Source: Crassaminicella profunda
GTDB lineage: Bacteria > Bacillota > Clostridia > Peptostreptococcales > Thermotaleaceae
NCBI RefSeq assembly: GCF_019884785.1
Contig: NZ_CP082326.1
Coordinates: forward strand, 2,349,355-2,413,354
Direction of reading: 5' to 3'
DNA: 64,000 nucleotides
Shown: one piece after another, positions 16,193 through 24,616 of the stretch
Layout: every line of letters begins with the position of its first letter
How positions within the stretch are numbered: position 1 is the first letter of the stretch
Position numbers and translations under genes: made by a program
The notes under the pieces: model-generated
What the model was told of the DNA's origin: nothing
The model's database searches: none
Seen by the model: the letters and a program-made list of their open reading frames with translations, nothing else

Positions 16193-17173
16193 TTACAGTG
16201 ATGATGAAAATAAATCAATTTTTATTTTTTCTAATTTTTGAGGTAAATTTGAATAAAAACTTTTCCCTTTTAAATACCCTAAATTTCCAATTCCTTGCTC
16301 AAAGTATATTTTGTAGGCATGTAAAAACTGATGTTTTAACCCAAATTGATTCTTAAAATTTTTATTTATTTTCATATCTCCATATTTTCCATCTCCAACA
16401 AGTGGATGTCCAATACTTGCTAGATGTGCACGTATTTGATGGGTTCTACCTGTTATAATTTCAACTTCTATTAGGCTATACTGTCCATTTGTTTTAATTT
16501 TTTGATAGATGGTATGGATTTCTTTTGCCCCCTGCTTTTTTGAATCAATAATTTTTACTTTATTTGTTTTTTCATCCTTGATTAGATATCCTTTCAATTC
16601 CTTTTTATCTTTCACGTTTCCTTTTACAATGGTTAAATAATATTTTCTTACATCCTCTTTATTTCGAATCATTTCATTAAGATTTTGTAAAGTTTCATTA
16701 TTTTTCCCAATCATAACAATACCGCTAGTATTTCGATCTAATCGATTCACACTAGCAGGAACAAAAGTTTTTTCTACTTCTGGATCATATTCTTTATTGT
16801 CATATAAATATTTTATTACTTGATTCACTAATGTGTTTTCATTTTCTTTTAAATCTTCATGAACTAAAAGACCTTGGGGCTTTTCTGCTAACAATATATT
16901 TTTATCTTCATAAACAATGCCAAAATTCTTCTCTATTTTTTTTATCTCTTTTTTTTCAATAAATCCTTCTATGGTTTCTTCACTTAAATATAGTTGAATA
17001 TAATCTCCTTCTTTTAATATGTAATGATTTTCTGTTCTTTTTTTATTTACCTTAATATTTTTTTTTCGAATCATTTTATAAATGAAACTTAGGGAAGCTT
17101 TTGCCATATATTTTCTAAGAAATTTATCTATTCTTTGATTTTCCTCATTTTTTCCTATATTTATTTCTCTCAT
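16193..17173 (-). CDS. RluA-family pseudouridine synthase with S4 domain
   Basis: Predicted to isomerise uridine to pseudouridine in 23S rRNA or tRNA. An N-terminal S4 RNA-binding domain (about residues 10-70, with RIDKFLRKYMAKASLSFIYKMI) precedes the catalytic domain. The catalytic aspartate lies in NRLDRNTSGIVMIGK near residue 150; most family members have HRLDR, so the leading histidine is replaced by asparagine. Further motifs are TGRTHQIRAHLASIGHPLVGDGKYGD and the C-terminal LHAYKIYF. The ATG at 17173 is preferred to the GTG nine bases upstream because AGAGGTG then has correct spacing. The exact RNA site cannot be told. Confidence 0.93.
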   Translation of the reverse strand: MREINIGKNEENQRIDKFLRKYMAKASLSFIYKMIRKKNIKVNKKRTENHYILKEGDYIQLYLSEETIEGFIEKKEIKKIEKNFGIVYEDKNILLAEKPQGLLVHEDLKENENTLVNQVIKYLYDNKEYDPEVEKTFVPASVNRLDRNTSGIVMIGKNNETLQNLNEMIRNKEDVRKYYLTIVKGNVKDKKELKGYLIKDEKTNKVKIIDSKKQGAKEIHTIYQKIKTNGQYSLIEVEIITGRTHQIRAHLASIGHPLVGDGKYGDMKINKNFKNQFGLKHQFLHAYKIYFEQGIGNLGYLKGKSFYSNLPQKLEKIKIDLFSSSL

Positions 17174-17329
17174 TTTCTTCACCTCTACTCTATTATGCCA
17201 TAAACATTCCTTCTTTGTTAATTATTTTCTCCTTTACTCTGCCTATCATTCTTAATTGTATGTTGAAAAAGCATAGAAAAATGTGCTATCCTTTAACTAT
17301 GGACAAGTGCCTAAGAGGGAGGATTATCT

Positions 17330-17905
17330 ATGTGGGAAAGAATAAAAGATCTATTATATGAAATAAGCGATTTACTTTTAGCCTTTGCAATTATACTTGT
17401 AATGACAACAGTTATTACTTGGAAAGTTACAGATTCATTAGCTGTTACTAAAGAAACTACTGCTACATTCAATAACATTACACAAAATGAAAAAGTAAGT
17501 GATGAAACAAACCAAACTTCTTCAGAAGCGGATGCAAACCTCCCTGCCGTAGATGAAACAACAAATACATCTAGTGAAGAGAGTACACTTCCTGAAAATG
17601 AAGAACAGGTTGAAGAAATTCCTGAACCTTCAACTGCTGTAGAAACAACTGTTGAACCTTCACCACAACCTGAGCCTCAACAAGTTGAGCCTACCATTAT
17701 AAAGGTTAATATTCCTAGTGGTACTCCTGGCATAGGTATCGCAAAAATATTAAAAGAAAAAGGTCTTATTGAAGATACTTCAATATTCATTAAGCGAGTA
17801 GAAGAACTAAAACTTGCGTCAAAACTAAAATCAGGTACTTTTGACATTCAAACAGGTAGCTCTTTAGATAATATTATTTATATGATTACAGGCAAAAAAA
17901 AATAG
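17330..17905 (+). CDS. Membrane-anchored protein with a MltG/YceG-like LysM-type subdomain
   Basis: A 191-residue protein with one N-terminal membrane helix (about residues 13-33), a long acidic Thr/Ser/Glu/Pro-rich linker (about 38-122) and a C-terminal domain. In that domain VNIPSGTPGIGIAKILKEKGLIEDTSIF, followed by LASKLKSGTFDIQTGSSLDNIIYMITG, matches the N-terminal LysM-like subdomain of MltG (YceG) endolytic transglycosylases. The catalytic part of MltG is absent, so it is probably a cell-wall binding or division-related accessory protein rather than an enzyme. The ribosome site GGGAGGATTATCT is strong, and a terminator follows directly. Confidence 0.75.
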   Translation: MWERIKDLLYEISDLLLAFAIILVMTTVITWKVTDSLAVTKETTATFNNITQNEKVSDETNQTSSEADANLPAVDETTNTSSEESTLPENEEQVEEIPEPSTAVETTVEPSPQPEPQQVEPTIIKVNIPSGTPGIGIAKILKEKGLIEDTSIFIKRVEELKLASKLKSGTFDIQTGSSLDNIIYMITGKKK

Positions 17906-17926
17906 GCTAATTTTAGCCTATTTTTT
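17896..17926. terminator. Bidirectional terminator between convergent genes
   Basis: A/T-flanked TAGGCTA stem (17903-17909 with 17914-17920, extended by A-T pairs). T-rich on the plus side and, read from the minus strand, followed by T9, so it can serve both the MltG-like gene and the small gene at 17925-18203. Confidence 0.85.
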
Positions 17927-18203
17927 AGTCTTCTTCATTTAAAAATTTCATAATTTTTTCTAACTTCTTCTTCTGCCCCTCATCTAAAAAGCCTTTCATC
18001 TGCTCTATTGCTTGCATTTGTTTTTTATACTTCTTTGTATTCTGCATCATACTTCCCTTTAATTTTTTTAATTCCTTCATAACCTCTTCTTCACTTTTAT
18101 CTCCATATTTAGAAGCCATCTGCTCCATCATTTTTTTCTGTTCATCTGTAGGCTGTACATCTCCCATGGACTTCATAAATTTTTGTATTTTCTTTTTATC
18201 CAT
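17925..18203 (-). CDS. Small charged helical protein, unknown
   Basis: A 92-residue, methionine- and lysine-rich protein predicted to be almost entirely helical (KKMMEQMASKYGDKSEEEVMKELKKLKGSMM and a later LDEGQKKKLEKIMKFL). No signal peptide or membrane segment. The ribosome site GGAGGTGGGGG just upstream of the ATG is strong, so it is very probably expressed. It is divergent from the gene at 18357, whose product has similar methionine/lysine-rich helices. I do not recognise a named family. Confidence 0.65.
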   Translation of the reverse strand: MDKKKIQKFMKSMGDVQPTDEQKKMMEQMASKYGDKSEEEVMKELKKLKGSMMQNTKKYKKQMQAIEQMKGFLDEGQKKKLEKIMKFLNEED

Positions 18204-18356
18204 TCCCCCACCTCCATCATAGTTTTGTCACCACTCACTTAAATCTATGACTACTTTTATCTATTTATTACTTGAAATCTTTATCGTTTATGGTAACACA
18301 ATTTTTTCTACAGCATATGATAGAACAAAGATTGTTTTTAGGAGGAAGAAAAGCGT

Positions 18357-19112
18357 ATGAACGAGCTAACCCCTATTGATCAAAATGAAGCTTACGTACC
18401 CGTAGATGAACTAAGTATGGCTAGATTTTCCCTATCCAATAATAAAATGTTTATTTTTATCATTCCTTTACTTGTATTTGCATTTTTTAAGAATAAAAAT
18501 ATGACATCTACATTTACCACTGAAAATTATGAAGCACCAAAGAGTCCTCCCATCAATACAAATACTTTAGATAAAATGTCTAATTTGTTAGATAATGTAA
18601 AAAAAGCTGCTACCCTCAATGATTTAAAGAGAAATATATCTCAATCAGGTAGTATTCTTGGAAAACGAAACATGGGTGCTATCAAAAAAGCATTGAATGT
18701 TTTTAGTGAAAGTATGGATGAAGACAAGAAAGCAAATATGCAAAAGATCGTAAACGTCCTATCCGTAGCAGAAAAAATTAAAGATGTGAAAAGTATTTTA
18801 AATATACAAAAGGCAGTAAAATCTGAAAATGGAGATCTCTCTGCTCAGATTAATAATATTATTGATGTAGTTGCCCCAATGCTTCCACCAGAACAAGCAA
18901 AAAATGTAGGTAACTTTAAAAAAATGGCACAAATGATGAAACTTATGTCAGCCTTTGAGGGAACAGATGATGAAGAAGATGAAGATCACGAAAATATTGC
19001 TACAAATAGCACAACTGACAAGTCCATGGATGGAAATTTCGGAGAAGAAGAGATTGTTGAAGGAAATAATATTTTAGAAGATGATATAAATGATACACCG
19101 GAAGAAGAATAA
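18357..19112 (+). CDS. Unknown single-pass membrane protein with acidic tail
   Basis: A 251-residue protein with one hydrophobic segment (about residues 30-44, MFIFIIPLLVFAFF). A helical region (about 70-200) has repeated short helices such as LDKMSNLLDNVKKA, MQKIVNVLSVAEKIKDV and FKKMAQMMKLMSAF. The C-terminus is very acidic (TDDEEDEDHE and later). The ATG follows AGGAGGAAGAAAAGCGT. The family is not recognised, though proteins of this layout occur beside other sporulation-era orphan genes in Clostridia. It is divergent from the small helical protein at 17925-18203, which may be a functional partner. Confidence 0.65.
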   Translation: MNELTPIDQNEAYVPVDELSMARFSLSNNKMFIFIIPLLVFAFFKNKNMTSTFTTENYEAPKSPPINTNTLDKMSNLLDNVKKAATLNDLKRNISQSGSILGKRNMGAIKKALNVFSESMDEDKKANMQKIVNVLSVAEKIKDVKSILNIQKAVKSENGDLSAQINNIIDVVAPMLPPEQAKNVGNFKKMAQMMKLMSAFEGTDDEEDEDHENIATNSTTDKSMDGNFGEEEIVEGNNILEDDINDTPEEE

Positions 19113-19124
19113 CCATACAAAATA

Positions 19125-19159
19125 GGACGGTTCTCCTTTAATTAGATGAAGAACCGTCC
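19125..19159. repeat. Palindrome of the GGACGGTTCT / AGAACCGTCC type
   Basis: Ten-base arms at 19125-19134 and 19150-19159 around a 15-nt loop, between convergent genes. The arm sequence is one I have seen as a dispersed intergenic palindrome in clostridial genomes. The T-tract is modest, so terminator function is possible but not clear. Confidence 0.6.
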
Positions 19160-19167
19160 CCTTAATT

Positions 19168-19599
19168 TTATTCACTTATATTCATTAATGCCCTCATAGC
19201 TAAAACATATCCCTCTATACCTAATCCACATATTTGCCCAATACACGCAGCTGCTGTAACAGATTTTTTTCTGTATTCTTCTCTTTTATGAACATTACTA
19301 ATATGAACCTCAACTGTAGGAATTCCTACGCCTTTTATTGTATCATAGATTGCAATACTATAATGGGTATAAGCAGCAGGATTGATGACGATCCCATCAT
19401 ATTTTCCATACGCTTCTTGTATGAAATTTACAACTTCTCCTTCTATATTGCTTTGAACAATATCCACTTCTAAACCTAACTTCTTTCCTTCTTCATGTAA
19501 GTATATGCACATTTGTTTATAAGTCTTTTCTCCATAGATATTTCTTTCTCTTATTCCTAAAAAATTAATATTCGGTCCATTCACAATTAATATTTTCAA
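19168..19599 (-). CDS. aroQ: Type II 3-dehydroquinate dehydratase AroQ
   Basis: Third step of the shikimate pathway, dehydroquinate to dehydroshikimate. I start at the TTG at 19599, eight bases after AGGAG, rather than the ATG at 19608 that abuts the ribosome site. The product then begins MKILIVNGPNINFLG as in the family and has 143 residues. Motifs are RERNIYGEKTY (catalytic tyrosine region), QSNIEGEVVNFIQEA, NPAAYTHYSIAIYD and VEVHISNVHKREEYRKKS (catalytic histidine). It is the last gene of the aro cluster, 42 bp or so after aroK. Confidence 0.95.
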   Translation of the reverse strand: MKILIVNGPNINFLGIRERNIYGEKTYKQMCIYLHEEGKKLGLEVDIVQSNIEGEVVNFIQEAYGKYDGIVINPAAYTHYSIAIYDTIKGVGIPTVEVHISNVHKREEYRKKSVTAAACIGQICGLGIEGYVLAMRALMNISE

Positions 19600-19649
19600 A
19601 TTTCTCATCTCCTAATAAATTATTTTTCAAACAGTAAATAGTCTTTATG

Positions 19650-20153
19650 CTAATCTGTTTTTTTAATATCTAACATATTTACAATTTTATCTGTCACTTT
19701 CTCTAAAGTATCATCATTCATTACTTCATAATCACAATACTTCTTATATAAATCCACTCTTTCTTCATATAAGTTATATAATTTTTCTTTTCCATCTTTC
19801 ATTAGTGGTCTGTTGCTTATATCAATATCTGCTACAATCTCTTCTATGGGTCTATTGATAAATAAGATCATCCCATTTTTTTTTAGATTTTGTATGTTAC
19901 TAAAAGATTTCACCACGCCTCCTCCGGTAGCTATAATCATAGCAAATTTTTTACTTATTTCTTCTACTGCATTTCTTTCAATCCTTCTAAAAACCGATTC
20001 TCCGTCTTTAAATATCTCTGGAATAGATTTTTTTGTATTTTCTTCAATATATTCATCTATATCACAAAATTTTTTATGAAGTCTTTCTGCTAAAAGCTTT
20101 CCTATGGTTGTCTTGCCACATCCTGGCATACCTATTAATACAATATTTTTCAT
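19650..20153 (-). CDS. aroK: Shikimate kinase AroK
   Basis: Phosphorylates shikimate at the 3-hydroxyl with ATP. The 167-residue length is typical. Walker A GMPGCGKTTIGK is at residues 8-19, the shikimate-binding FCDIDEYIEE at about 30-39, FRRIERNAVEEI and the IATGGGVVK loop near residue 77, and the adenine-site SNRPLMKDG. Starts at an ATG behind AAGGTGG. It is separated from aroE by about 140 bp that contain a small hairpin (20194-20212), unlike the tightly packed genes upstream. Confidence 0.96.
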   Translation of the reverse strand: MKNIVLIGMPGCGKTTIGKLLAERLHKKFCDIDEYIEENTKKSIPEIFKDGESVFRRIERNAVEEISKKFAMIIATGGGVVKSFSNIQNLKKNGMILFINRPIEEIVADIDISNRPLMKDGKEKLYNLYEERVDLYKKYCDYEVMNDDTLEKVTDKIVNMLDIKKTD

Positions 20154-20193
20154 TTTTTAACCACCTTATTCTACGGGTCTTAGAAAAATCAAT

Positions 20194-20212
20194 ACAGTGT
20201 TTTCAACACTGT
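20194..20212 (-). terminator. Weak hairpin between aroE and aroK (possible attenuator)
   Basis: ACAGTGTT (20194-20201) pairs with AACACTGT (20205-20212) over a 3-nt loop. On the minus strand it is followed by ATTGATTTTTC. The T-tract is displaced, so it may only reduce read-through to aroK and aroQ. Confidence 0.45.
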
Positions 20213-20292
20213 CCAGATTTAACTAAAACAACAGACTTACTTACTATTAACCACAAAATTTATCTATAGAAATAATTCGATTTGTATACAAA

Positions 20293-21099
20293 CTATAACC
20301 TAGCAATCTCCTCATATACCTTATCACAGATATGATTATCTATTTTTACATCATTCCACAATTCCTGTGCTTTTATAGCTTGACCTACCAACATATAAAG
20401 TCCATTTACAGCTTTTAATCCTTTTTCCTTTGATTCTTTTAAAAGCAACGTCTCTTGTGGATTATAGATTAAATCAATAGCCGTATGAAAATTTAAAAGG
20501 TCTTCTTTTTTTACTGGTGAAACATCCACATGAGGATACATACCACACGGAGTACAATTGATGAGCATGTCATAATCTTTTAGAGTTTTTACCTCCTTAT
20601 AAGAGATCATTTTAAATTCCTTATACTTTTCTTTCCCTTTATGAACATCTCTACTTACAAGAGTGATATCTTTTATTCCTCCATCTAAAAGATATTGCAG
20701 CACTGCCTTTGAAGCTCCTCCTGTTCCTAATACAGCGGCCCTTTTATTTTCTATTTGAATATCATTTGTATCAAGCATCATTCCAAATCCATAATAATCT
20801 GTATTGTATCCAATAGTTTTTCCATCTCTAAAGCATATTGTATTTACAGCACCTATTCTTTTAGCCTCTTCTGATATTTCATCTAAATACTTCATTAAAT
20901 CAACCTTATAAGGAATGGTTACATTTACGCCCCCTACCTCTAAAGCTTTTAATCCATATAAGGCATCCTTTAAATTTTCTCTTTTGATTTCAAACAAATG
21001 ATAATGTCCTTTTCTTTTTAATTCTTTAAATATTATTTCATGGATCTTAGGAGAAAAGCTATGCGTTAATTTTTCTCCTATAAGACCGTAAAGTTTCAT
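20293..21099 (-). CDS. aroE: Shikimate dehydrogenase AroE
   Basis: NADP-dependent reduction of 3-dehydroshikimate to shikimate. Starting at the ATG at 21099, five bases after GGGAG, gives 268 residues beginning MKLYGLIGEKLTHSFSPKIH with the substrate-binding SFSP. Other features: NVTIPYKVDLM with the catalytic lysine (about residue 65), GAVNTI, the nucleotide-binding AAVLGTGGASKAVLQYLL near 125-142, NCTPCGMYP and GLYMLVGQAIKAQELW. It lies 12 bp after pheA. Confidence 0.96.
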   Translation of the reverse strand: MKLYGLIGEKLTHSFSPKIHEIIFKELKRKGHYHLFEIKRENLKDALYGLKALEVGGVNVTIPYKVDLMKYLDEISEEAKRIGAVNTICFRDGKTIGYNTDYYGFGMMLDTNDIQIENKRAAVLGTGGASKAVLQYLLDGGIKDITLVSRDVHKGKEKYKEFKMISYKEVKTLKDYDMLINCTPCGMYPHVDVSPVKKEDLLNFHTAIDLIYNPQETLLLKESKEKGLKAVNGLYMLVGQAIKAQELWNDVKIDNHICDKVYEEIARL

Positions 21100-21111
21100 A
21101 TTCTCTCCCAC

Positions 21112-22236
21112 CTATCTGTTATGTTCTTTGTAATTTCCAAGAAGTTGAAAAAAGCTACTCCCTTGCCCAATTAAATCAATGGATTTCTTTACAACCTCTT
21201 CATTTAAATTTCCCTCAAAATCTATATAAAAGAAGTATTCCCATGACTTGTTAATCATTGGTCTAGATTCTATTTTTAACATATTCAAATTATTTTCTGC
21301 AAAGTATCTTAAAATACCATATAATGCTCCTGCCCTGTGAGGAGTTGCTACTACTACACTAATTTTGTTAGCCTTTAAATCCATTTCTAAATTTTTTCCT
21401 ATAATAATAAATCTTGTATAATTGCTTTTATTATAATTTATATTGGATGCAATAATATCTAAATCATATAACTTCGCTGCCTTCTTACTGGCTACAGCAG
21501 CCTTCATTTTTGTATTTTCATCCTTTATAAGCTTTGCACTCATTGCCGTATTTTTGTAAGGGATTAATTTAAGATCTTCATATTTTTTAAAAAATTCACT
21601 TGATTGACTAAATGCCTGAGGATGAGAATATACTTCTTTTATATCCTCCATTTTTGTCCCTTTCATTCCTAACAAATGGTGCTCTACTTTTATACATTTC
21701 TCTCCTATAATGTAAAATCCATATTGCCTTAAAAGATCATACACTTCTGCAATACCACCCGTAGAAGAGTTTTCAATGGGTAGTACACCATAATTGATTT
21801 CATCTCTTTTTAAGCTTTCAAATACATCTTTAAATTCACGAACATTTTTTCGAGTAGCATTTTCTCCAAAATATTCTATCAAGGCTTGTTCACTAAAAGA
21901 ACCTTCTACCCCTTGAAATCCTACTATCAGTTTATCATCATCTCTTTTTTTATTTTCTTCTTCAATACTTTTCAATTCTTCCTTCTGAACACTTCGACTA
22001 ATTTCCATCAACTTTTTGAAAAATTCTTCTGTTGGTTCCTGAAAAGATTTGTTTTTTAAATGATCAATATTTTTCTTTATTACTTGAATTTCTCTATCTT
22101 TATGAAATACAGGCATATGATTTATTTTTTTATATTGGGCGATTTTTAATACGGTTTCCATACGTCTTTCAAAGAGCTTTACCATTTCTTTATCAATATA
22201 ATCAATTTCATTCCGTAGCTTATCTAAATCATCCAT
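21112..22236 (-). CDS. pheA: Bifunctional chorismate mutase / prephenate dehydratase PheA
   Basis: Makes phenylpyruvate from chorismate for phenylalanine synthesis. An AroQ-type mutase domain (about residues 1-85, MDDLDKLRNEIDYIDKEMVKLFERR) is followed by a prephenate dehydratase domain (about 105-285; VGFQGVEGSFSEQAL, GVLPIENSSTGGIAEVYDLL, TRFIIIGK). The C-terminal ACT domain has GALYGILRYF and IESRPM, the phenylalanine-binding feedback motifs. I start at the ATG at 22236 (374 residues), because the longer open frame runs into aroC. This overlaps the aroC end by 13 bp. Confidence 0.95.
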   Translation of the reverse strand: MDDLDKLRNEIDYIDKEMVKLFERRMETVLKIAQYKKINHMPVFHKDREIQVIKKNIDHLKNKSFQEPTEEFFKKLMEISRSVQKEELKSIEEENKKRDDDKLIVGFQGVEGSFSEQALIEYFGENATRKNVREFKDVFESLKRDEINYGVLPIENSSTGGIAEVYDLLRQYGFYIIGEKCIKVEHHLLGMKGTKMEDIKEVYSHPQAFSQSSEFFKKYEDLKLIPYKNTAMSAKLIKDENTKMKAAVASKKAAKLYDLDIIASNINYNKSNYTRFIIIGKNLEMDLKANKISVVVATPHRAGALYGILRYFAENNLNMLKIESRPMINKSWEYFFYIDFEGNLNEEVVKKSIDLIGQGSSFFQLLGNYKEHNR

Positions 22237-23324
22237 CCTATCCCATCCTTTTCCATTAAAAGATCCAATAAGGCTATTGCTGCTGCAGCTTCTACTACAG
22301 GTACTGCTCTTGGTACAATACAAGGATCATGCCGTCCTTCTATTTTCATATTTATATTTTCTCTTTTTTCTATATGAACACTTCTCTGCATTTTTCCAAT
22401 AGAAGGGGTGGGCTTGAGGGCTGCTTTAAAAATGATAGGCATGCCATTACTAATTCCACCAAGGATTCCTCCATTATGATTGGTAAAGGTTTTTATTTTG
22501 TCTTCTTCTATAAAATATTCATCATTGGCATATGATCCTTTCATACTTGTAATAGAAAATCCTTCCCCAAATTCAACCCCCTTAACCCCAGGAATAGAAA
22601 ATAACATATGAGAAACCTTACTTTCTATAGAATCAAAAAATGGAGAACCTACTCCTACTGGAAAGTTTATGATAGCTGTCTCTATAATTCCTCCAATAGA
22701 ATCTTCTTTACTCTTTGCTTTTAAAATCGCCTCTTTCATGATACTTCCCTTTTCATCATCTATAACAGGAAATTCTTTGTGGGTCAATTTTTTTAAAAGT
22801 TCTCCTTTTATATTTACACTATCAAAACCTTCTTCTACAATAGATCCAATGCTTTTGATATGACTTCCAATGAATATATCCTTTTTCCCTAAAATTTGTT
22901 TTGCCACTGATCCTGCGAAAACAAGAGGTGCCGTTATTCTTCCTGAAAAATGCCCTCCCCCTCTATAATCATTGGCTCCAAAATATTTTACATATCCTGT
23001 ATAATCAGCATGCCCAGGTCTTATCATAGCCTTTGTTTTTTCATAATCCTTTGACCGCTGATTGGTATTGTATATGACAGCACAAAGAGGTGTTCCTGTG
23101 GTTTTATTGTTAAAATATCCACTTAATATGTCAAATTGATCCTTTTCTTTTCTCGATGTAGCTAACTTACTTTTTCCAGGTGCTCTTCTTTGCATTTCTC
23201 TGTTGATTTCCTCTAAGTCTAGAGTGATTCCGCCTTTAAGTCCATCTATGACAACACCAATTCCTTTTCCGTGAGATTCTCCGAAAATAGAAACCTTTAT
23301 GTTATTTCCCCATAGGTTGCTCAT
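22224..23324 (-). CDS. aroC: Chorismate synthase AroC
   Basis: Converts EPSP to chorismate using reduced FMN. It has 366 residues starting at an ATG behind AGGAGGAAAAATTA. The signature blocks are present: FGESHGKGIGVVIDG (residues 14-28), the RRAPGKSKLATSRKEKD stretch near 46-62, YRGGGHFSGRITAPLVFAGSVAKQ, and the C-terminal GRHDPCIVPRAVPVVEAAAAIAL. It overlaps aroA by 23 bp upstream and pheA by 13 bp downstream, so these three are translationally linked. Confidence 0.97.
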   Translation of the reverse strand: MSNLWGNNIKVSIFGESHGKGIGVVIDGLKGGITLDLEEINREMQRRAPGKSKLATSRKEKDQFDILSGYFNNKTTGTPLCAVIYNTNQRSKDYEKTKAMIRPGHADYTGYVKYFGANDYRGGGHFSGRITAPLVFAGSVAKQILGKKDIFIGSHIKSIGSIVEEGFDSVNIKGELLKKLTHKEFPVIDDEKGSIMKEAILKAKSKEDSIGGIIETAIINFPVGVGSPFFDSIESKVSHMLFSIPGVKGVEFGEGFSITSMKGSYANDEYFIEEDKIKTFTNHNGGILGGISNGMPIIFKAALKPTPSIGKMQRSVHIEKRENINMKIEGRHDPCIVPRAVPVVEAAAAIALLDLLMEKDGIGWMI

Positions 23325-24600
23325 TAATTTTTCCTCCTAGTTTTTCAAAATCTTTCCAAAATCTTGGATAAGATTTTTTCACAGCATCATTGTTTTGTAT
23401 GATGACAGGCTCCGTACACTTTATAGAGGCAACGGCTAAAGCCATAGCAATACGATGATCATTCCAGCTATCAACGACCCCACCCTTTAGTTCTTCTTTT
23501 CCATGAATCTCTAAACCATCTTCTAATTCTTTTATATCTGCACCTAATTTACTTAATTCTGTTGCCATAGCCTTTAGTCTATCGGATTCCTTTATACGAA
23601 GTCTCGCTGCATTGACTATTTTGGTTGTTCCCTTACTAAGGGCTCCTAAAACAGAAAGGATGGGCACTAAATCAGGACATTGGGATGCATCAATGATCAT
23701 TCCTTCAGTTTTTGACTGCTTAACTTTAACAAAATCATCATGAATAGCTATATCTGCTCCCATTTTCCCTACAATATCTAAAATAGCTTTATCCCCTTGT
23801 AAAGAATCTATATTTAGATCTTTGCACTTCATAGATTCTCCTAATATTCCTGCTACAATAAAGAAGGCTGCTTGTGAAAAATCTCCTTCTACTCTATAAT
23901 TGTCAGACTTATACTTTTGATTTCCTTTAATGATAAACTCTTCATAGTTATTATTTTCTACCTCTATAGAGAATTTTTTCAGCATATCTAGTGTTAAATC
24001 TACATACCCCTTAGATTCAAGCTCCGTTGTAATAAGGATTTTAGAATCTCCATCAAGAAGGGGGAGTACAAATAAAAGACCTGTTATAAACTGTGAACTA
24101 ATATTTCCTTTCATTTTAAAAGTACCTGATTTTAGTATTCCCTCTACGCTTAAAGGTAGTTTTCCTTCATTATTTGAATAATCTATATTTTGCTCTTTAA
24201 AAATCTTATAGTACGTATCAAGAGGACGTTCCACAAGTTTTCCTCTTCCCGTATAGGTTACCTTTTCACCTAAAATGCCTGCCATGGGAATTAAAAATCT
24301 AATGGTAGAACCAGATTCTTTACAGTCAATTTGATGATTCAATAATTTTAATTTTTTCTTTCCTTGTATATGCACACTACATATTCCATTTTCATCTATT
24401 TCCGAATTTTGTGCTGTAATACCAAAGGATTTCATAGCTTCTAGCGTTGCAATAATATCATCAGAAAATGCAATATTTTCTATAAGGCTCTCTCCTTCAG
24501 AAAGAGCTGCACAAATAATGGCTCTATGACTCATACTTTTCGATGGCGGTATTTTTACTTCTCCATTTAATACGGATGGATTAATTTCTACACACTTCAC
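23302..24600 (-). CDS. aroA: EPSP synthase (3-phosphoshikimate 1-carboxyvinyltransferase) AroA
   Basis: Adds the enolpyruvyl group of PEP to shikimate 3-phosphate. The GTG at 24600 is chosen as start: AGGAG lies nine bases before it, and the product (432 residues) then begins shortly before the conserved IPPSKSMSHRAIICAALS. Other signatures are KESGSTIRFLIPMAGIL (the glyphosate-site loop has G and no obvious resistance change), YVDLTLDMLKKF, SQAAFFIVAGIL, RLRIKESDRLKAMATEL and DSWNDHRIAMALAVA. It is 16 bp after aroB. Confidence 0.96.
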   Translation of the reverse strand: MKCVEINPSVLNGEVKIPPSKSMSHRAIICAALSEGESLIENIAFSDDIIATLEAMKSFGITAQNSEIDENGICSVHIQGKKKLKLLNHQIDCKESGSTIRFLIPMAGILGEKVTYTGRGKLVERPLDTYYKIFKEQNIDYSNNEGKLPLSVEGILKSGTFKMKGNISSQFITGLLFVLPLLDGDSKILITTELESKGYVDLTLDMLKKFSIEVENNNYEEFIIKGNQKYKSDNYRVEGDFSQAAFFIVAGILGESMKCKDLNIDSLQGDKAILDIVGKMGADIAIHDDFVKVKQSKTEGMIIDASQCPDLVPILSVLGALSKGTTKIVNAARLRIKESDRLKAMATELSKLGADIKELEDGLEIHGKEELKGGVVDSWNDHRIAMALAVASIKCTEPVIIQNNDAVKKSYPRFWKDFEKLGGKINEQPMGK

Positions 24601-24616
24601 ACGCACAAACTCCTTT

